5,399 nt of DNA from Nitrospirota bacterium (GTDB taxonomy: Bacteria > Nitrospirota > Thermodesulfovibrionia > Thermodesulfovibrionales > SM23-35): the NCBI GenBank assembly GCA_029883145.1, contig JAOUJR010000133.1, positions 1 to 5,399 of the forward strand. Reading direction: 5' to 3'. Under the pieces are notes generated by a model. It saw only the letters and a list, made by a program, of their open reading frames with translations. It ran no database searches and was not told the origin of the DNA. Every line of letters begins with the position of its first letter. Positions within the stretch are counted from its first letter, which is position 1. The translations under genes and the position numbers were made by a program. This document shows positions 5,321 to 5,399 of the stretch, one piece after another.

Positions 5321-5399
5321 AAGACAAAAACGTTTTTAACACCTGCGAATGCGCAACTCAAATATATTGAAATTATTGAAGATTACTGGTTGACCTTCC

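Larger units (their letters stand above)
5207..5399. other. Downstream tail of the operon, mostly non-coding
   Basis: No substantial gene or RNA gene is seen in these 193 bases. They hold a possible 30-codon ORF (5228-5320), a weak hairpin (5278-5300), a longer-range inverted repeat ATGAGGG (5228-5234) with CCCTCAT (5272-5278), and a perfect AAAAACGTTTTT palindrome (5326-5337). A TTGACC at 5390-5395 could be the -35 box of a gene beyond the edge, but its -10 would be outside the window. Confidence 0.6.

Noticed and set aside
5390..5395. TTGACC at the right edge as a promoter
   Set aside because: The -10 region would fall outside the window, so nothing beyond a single hexamer supports it.

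Overview
The window is bacterial DNA of intermediate GC content, with all supported genes on the plus strand. It holds the 3' end of a molybdenum-cofactor gene (moeA C-terminal domain), a roughly 210-base intergenic region with a plausible sigma70-type promoter, and a tight three-gene operon for tRNA-dependent amidation (aspS-gatC fusion, gatA-like, gatB). A roughly 190-base tail follows, with little in it beyond a possible 30-codon ORF and weak hairpins. The MoeA fragment implies molybdo- or tungsto-enzymes. A non-discriminating-type AspRS implies Asn-tRNA(Asn) is made by the indirect route. This suits many bacteria that lack AsnRS, and I would lean towards an anaerobic Desulfobacterota/Nitrospirota-like lineage, but the window does not prove it.

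Region by region: 1-221 is the last 72 codons of moeA. 222-431 is non-coding, with a TTGACC-17-TATTTT promoter at 336-364 and a leader of about 60 nt. 432-2549 encodes a 705-residue protein: a complete bacterial AspRS (about residues 1-600) fused to a GatC-like domain (about 612-705). 2559-3782 encodes a GatA-family protein that has lost the N-terminal helical region, the catalytic Lys, the cis-Ser loop and the nucleophilic Ser. 3779-5206 encodes a full-length GatB with its metal and zinc residues intact, but with the usually near-invariant DYRYFPEPD segment replaced. 5207-5399 is mostly non-coding.

Together the operon looks like a genetically hard-wired transamidosome: the enzyme that mischarges tRNA(Asn) with Asp is covalently linked to GatC, and co-translated with a GatA pseudoenzyme and GatB. 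Since this GatA should not be able to release ammonia from glutamine, the complex must use free ammonia, another amine or nucleophile, or an amidase subunit encoded elsewhere; or it must do something other than classical amidation. The reading frames are open and the non-catalytic GatA motifs are well kept, so this does not look like recent gene decay. The dead GatA, the AspRS-GatC fusion and the altered GatB motifs together are the main discovery candidate here. All family comparisons are from memory, without database searches.
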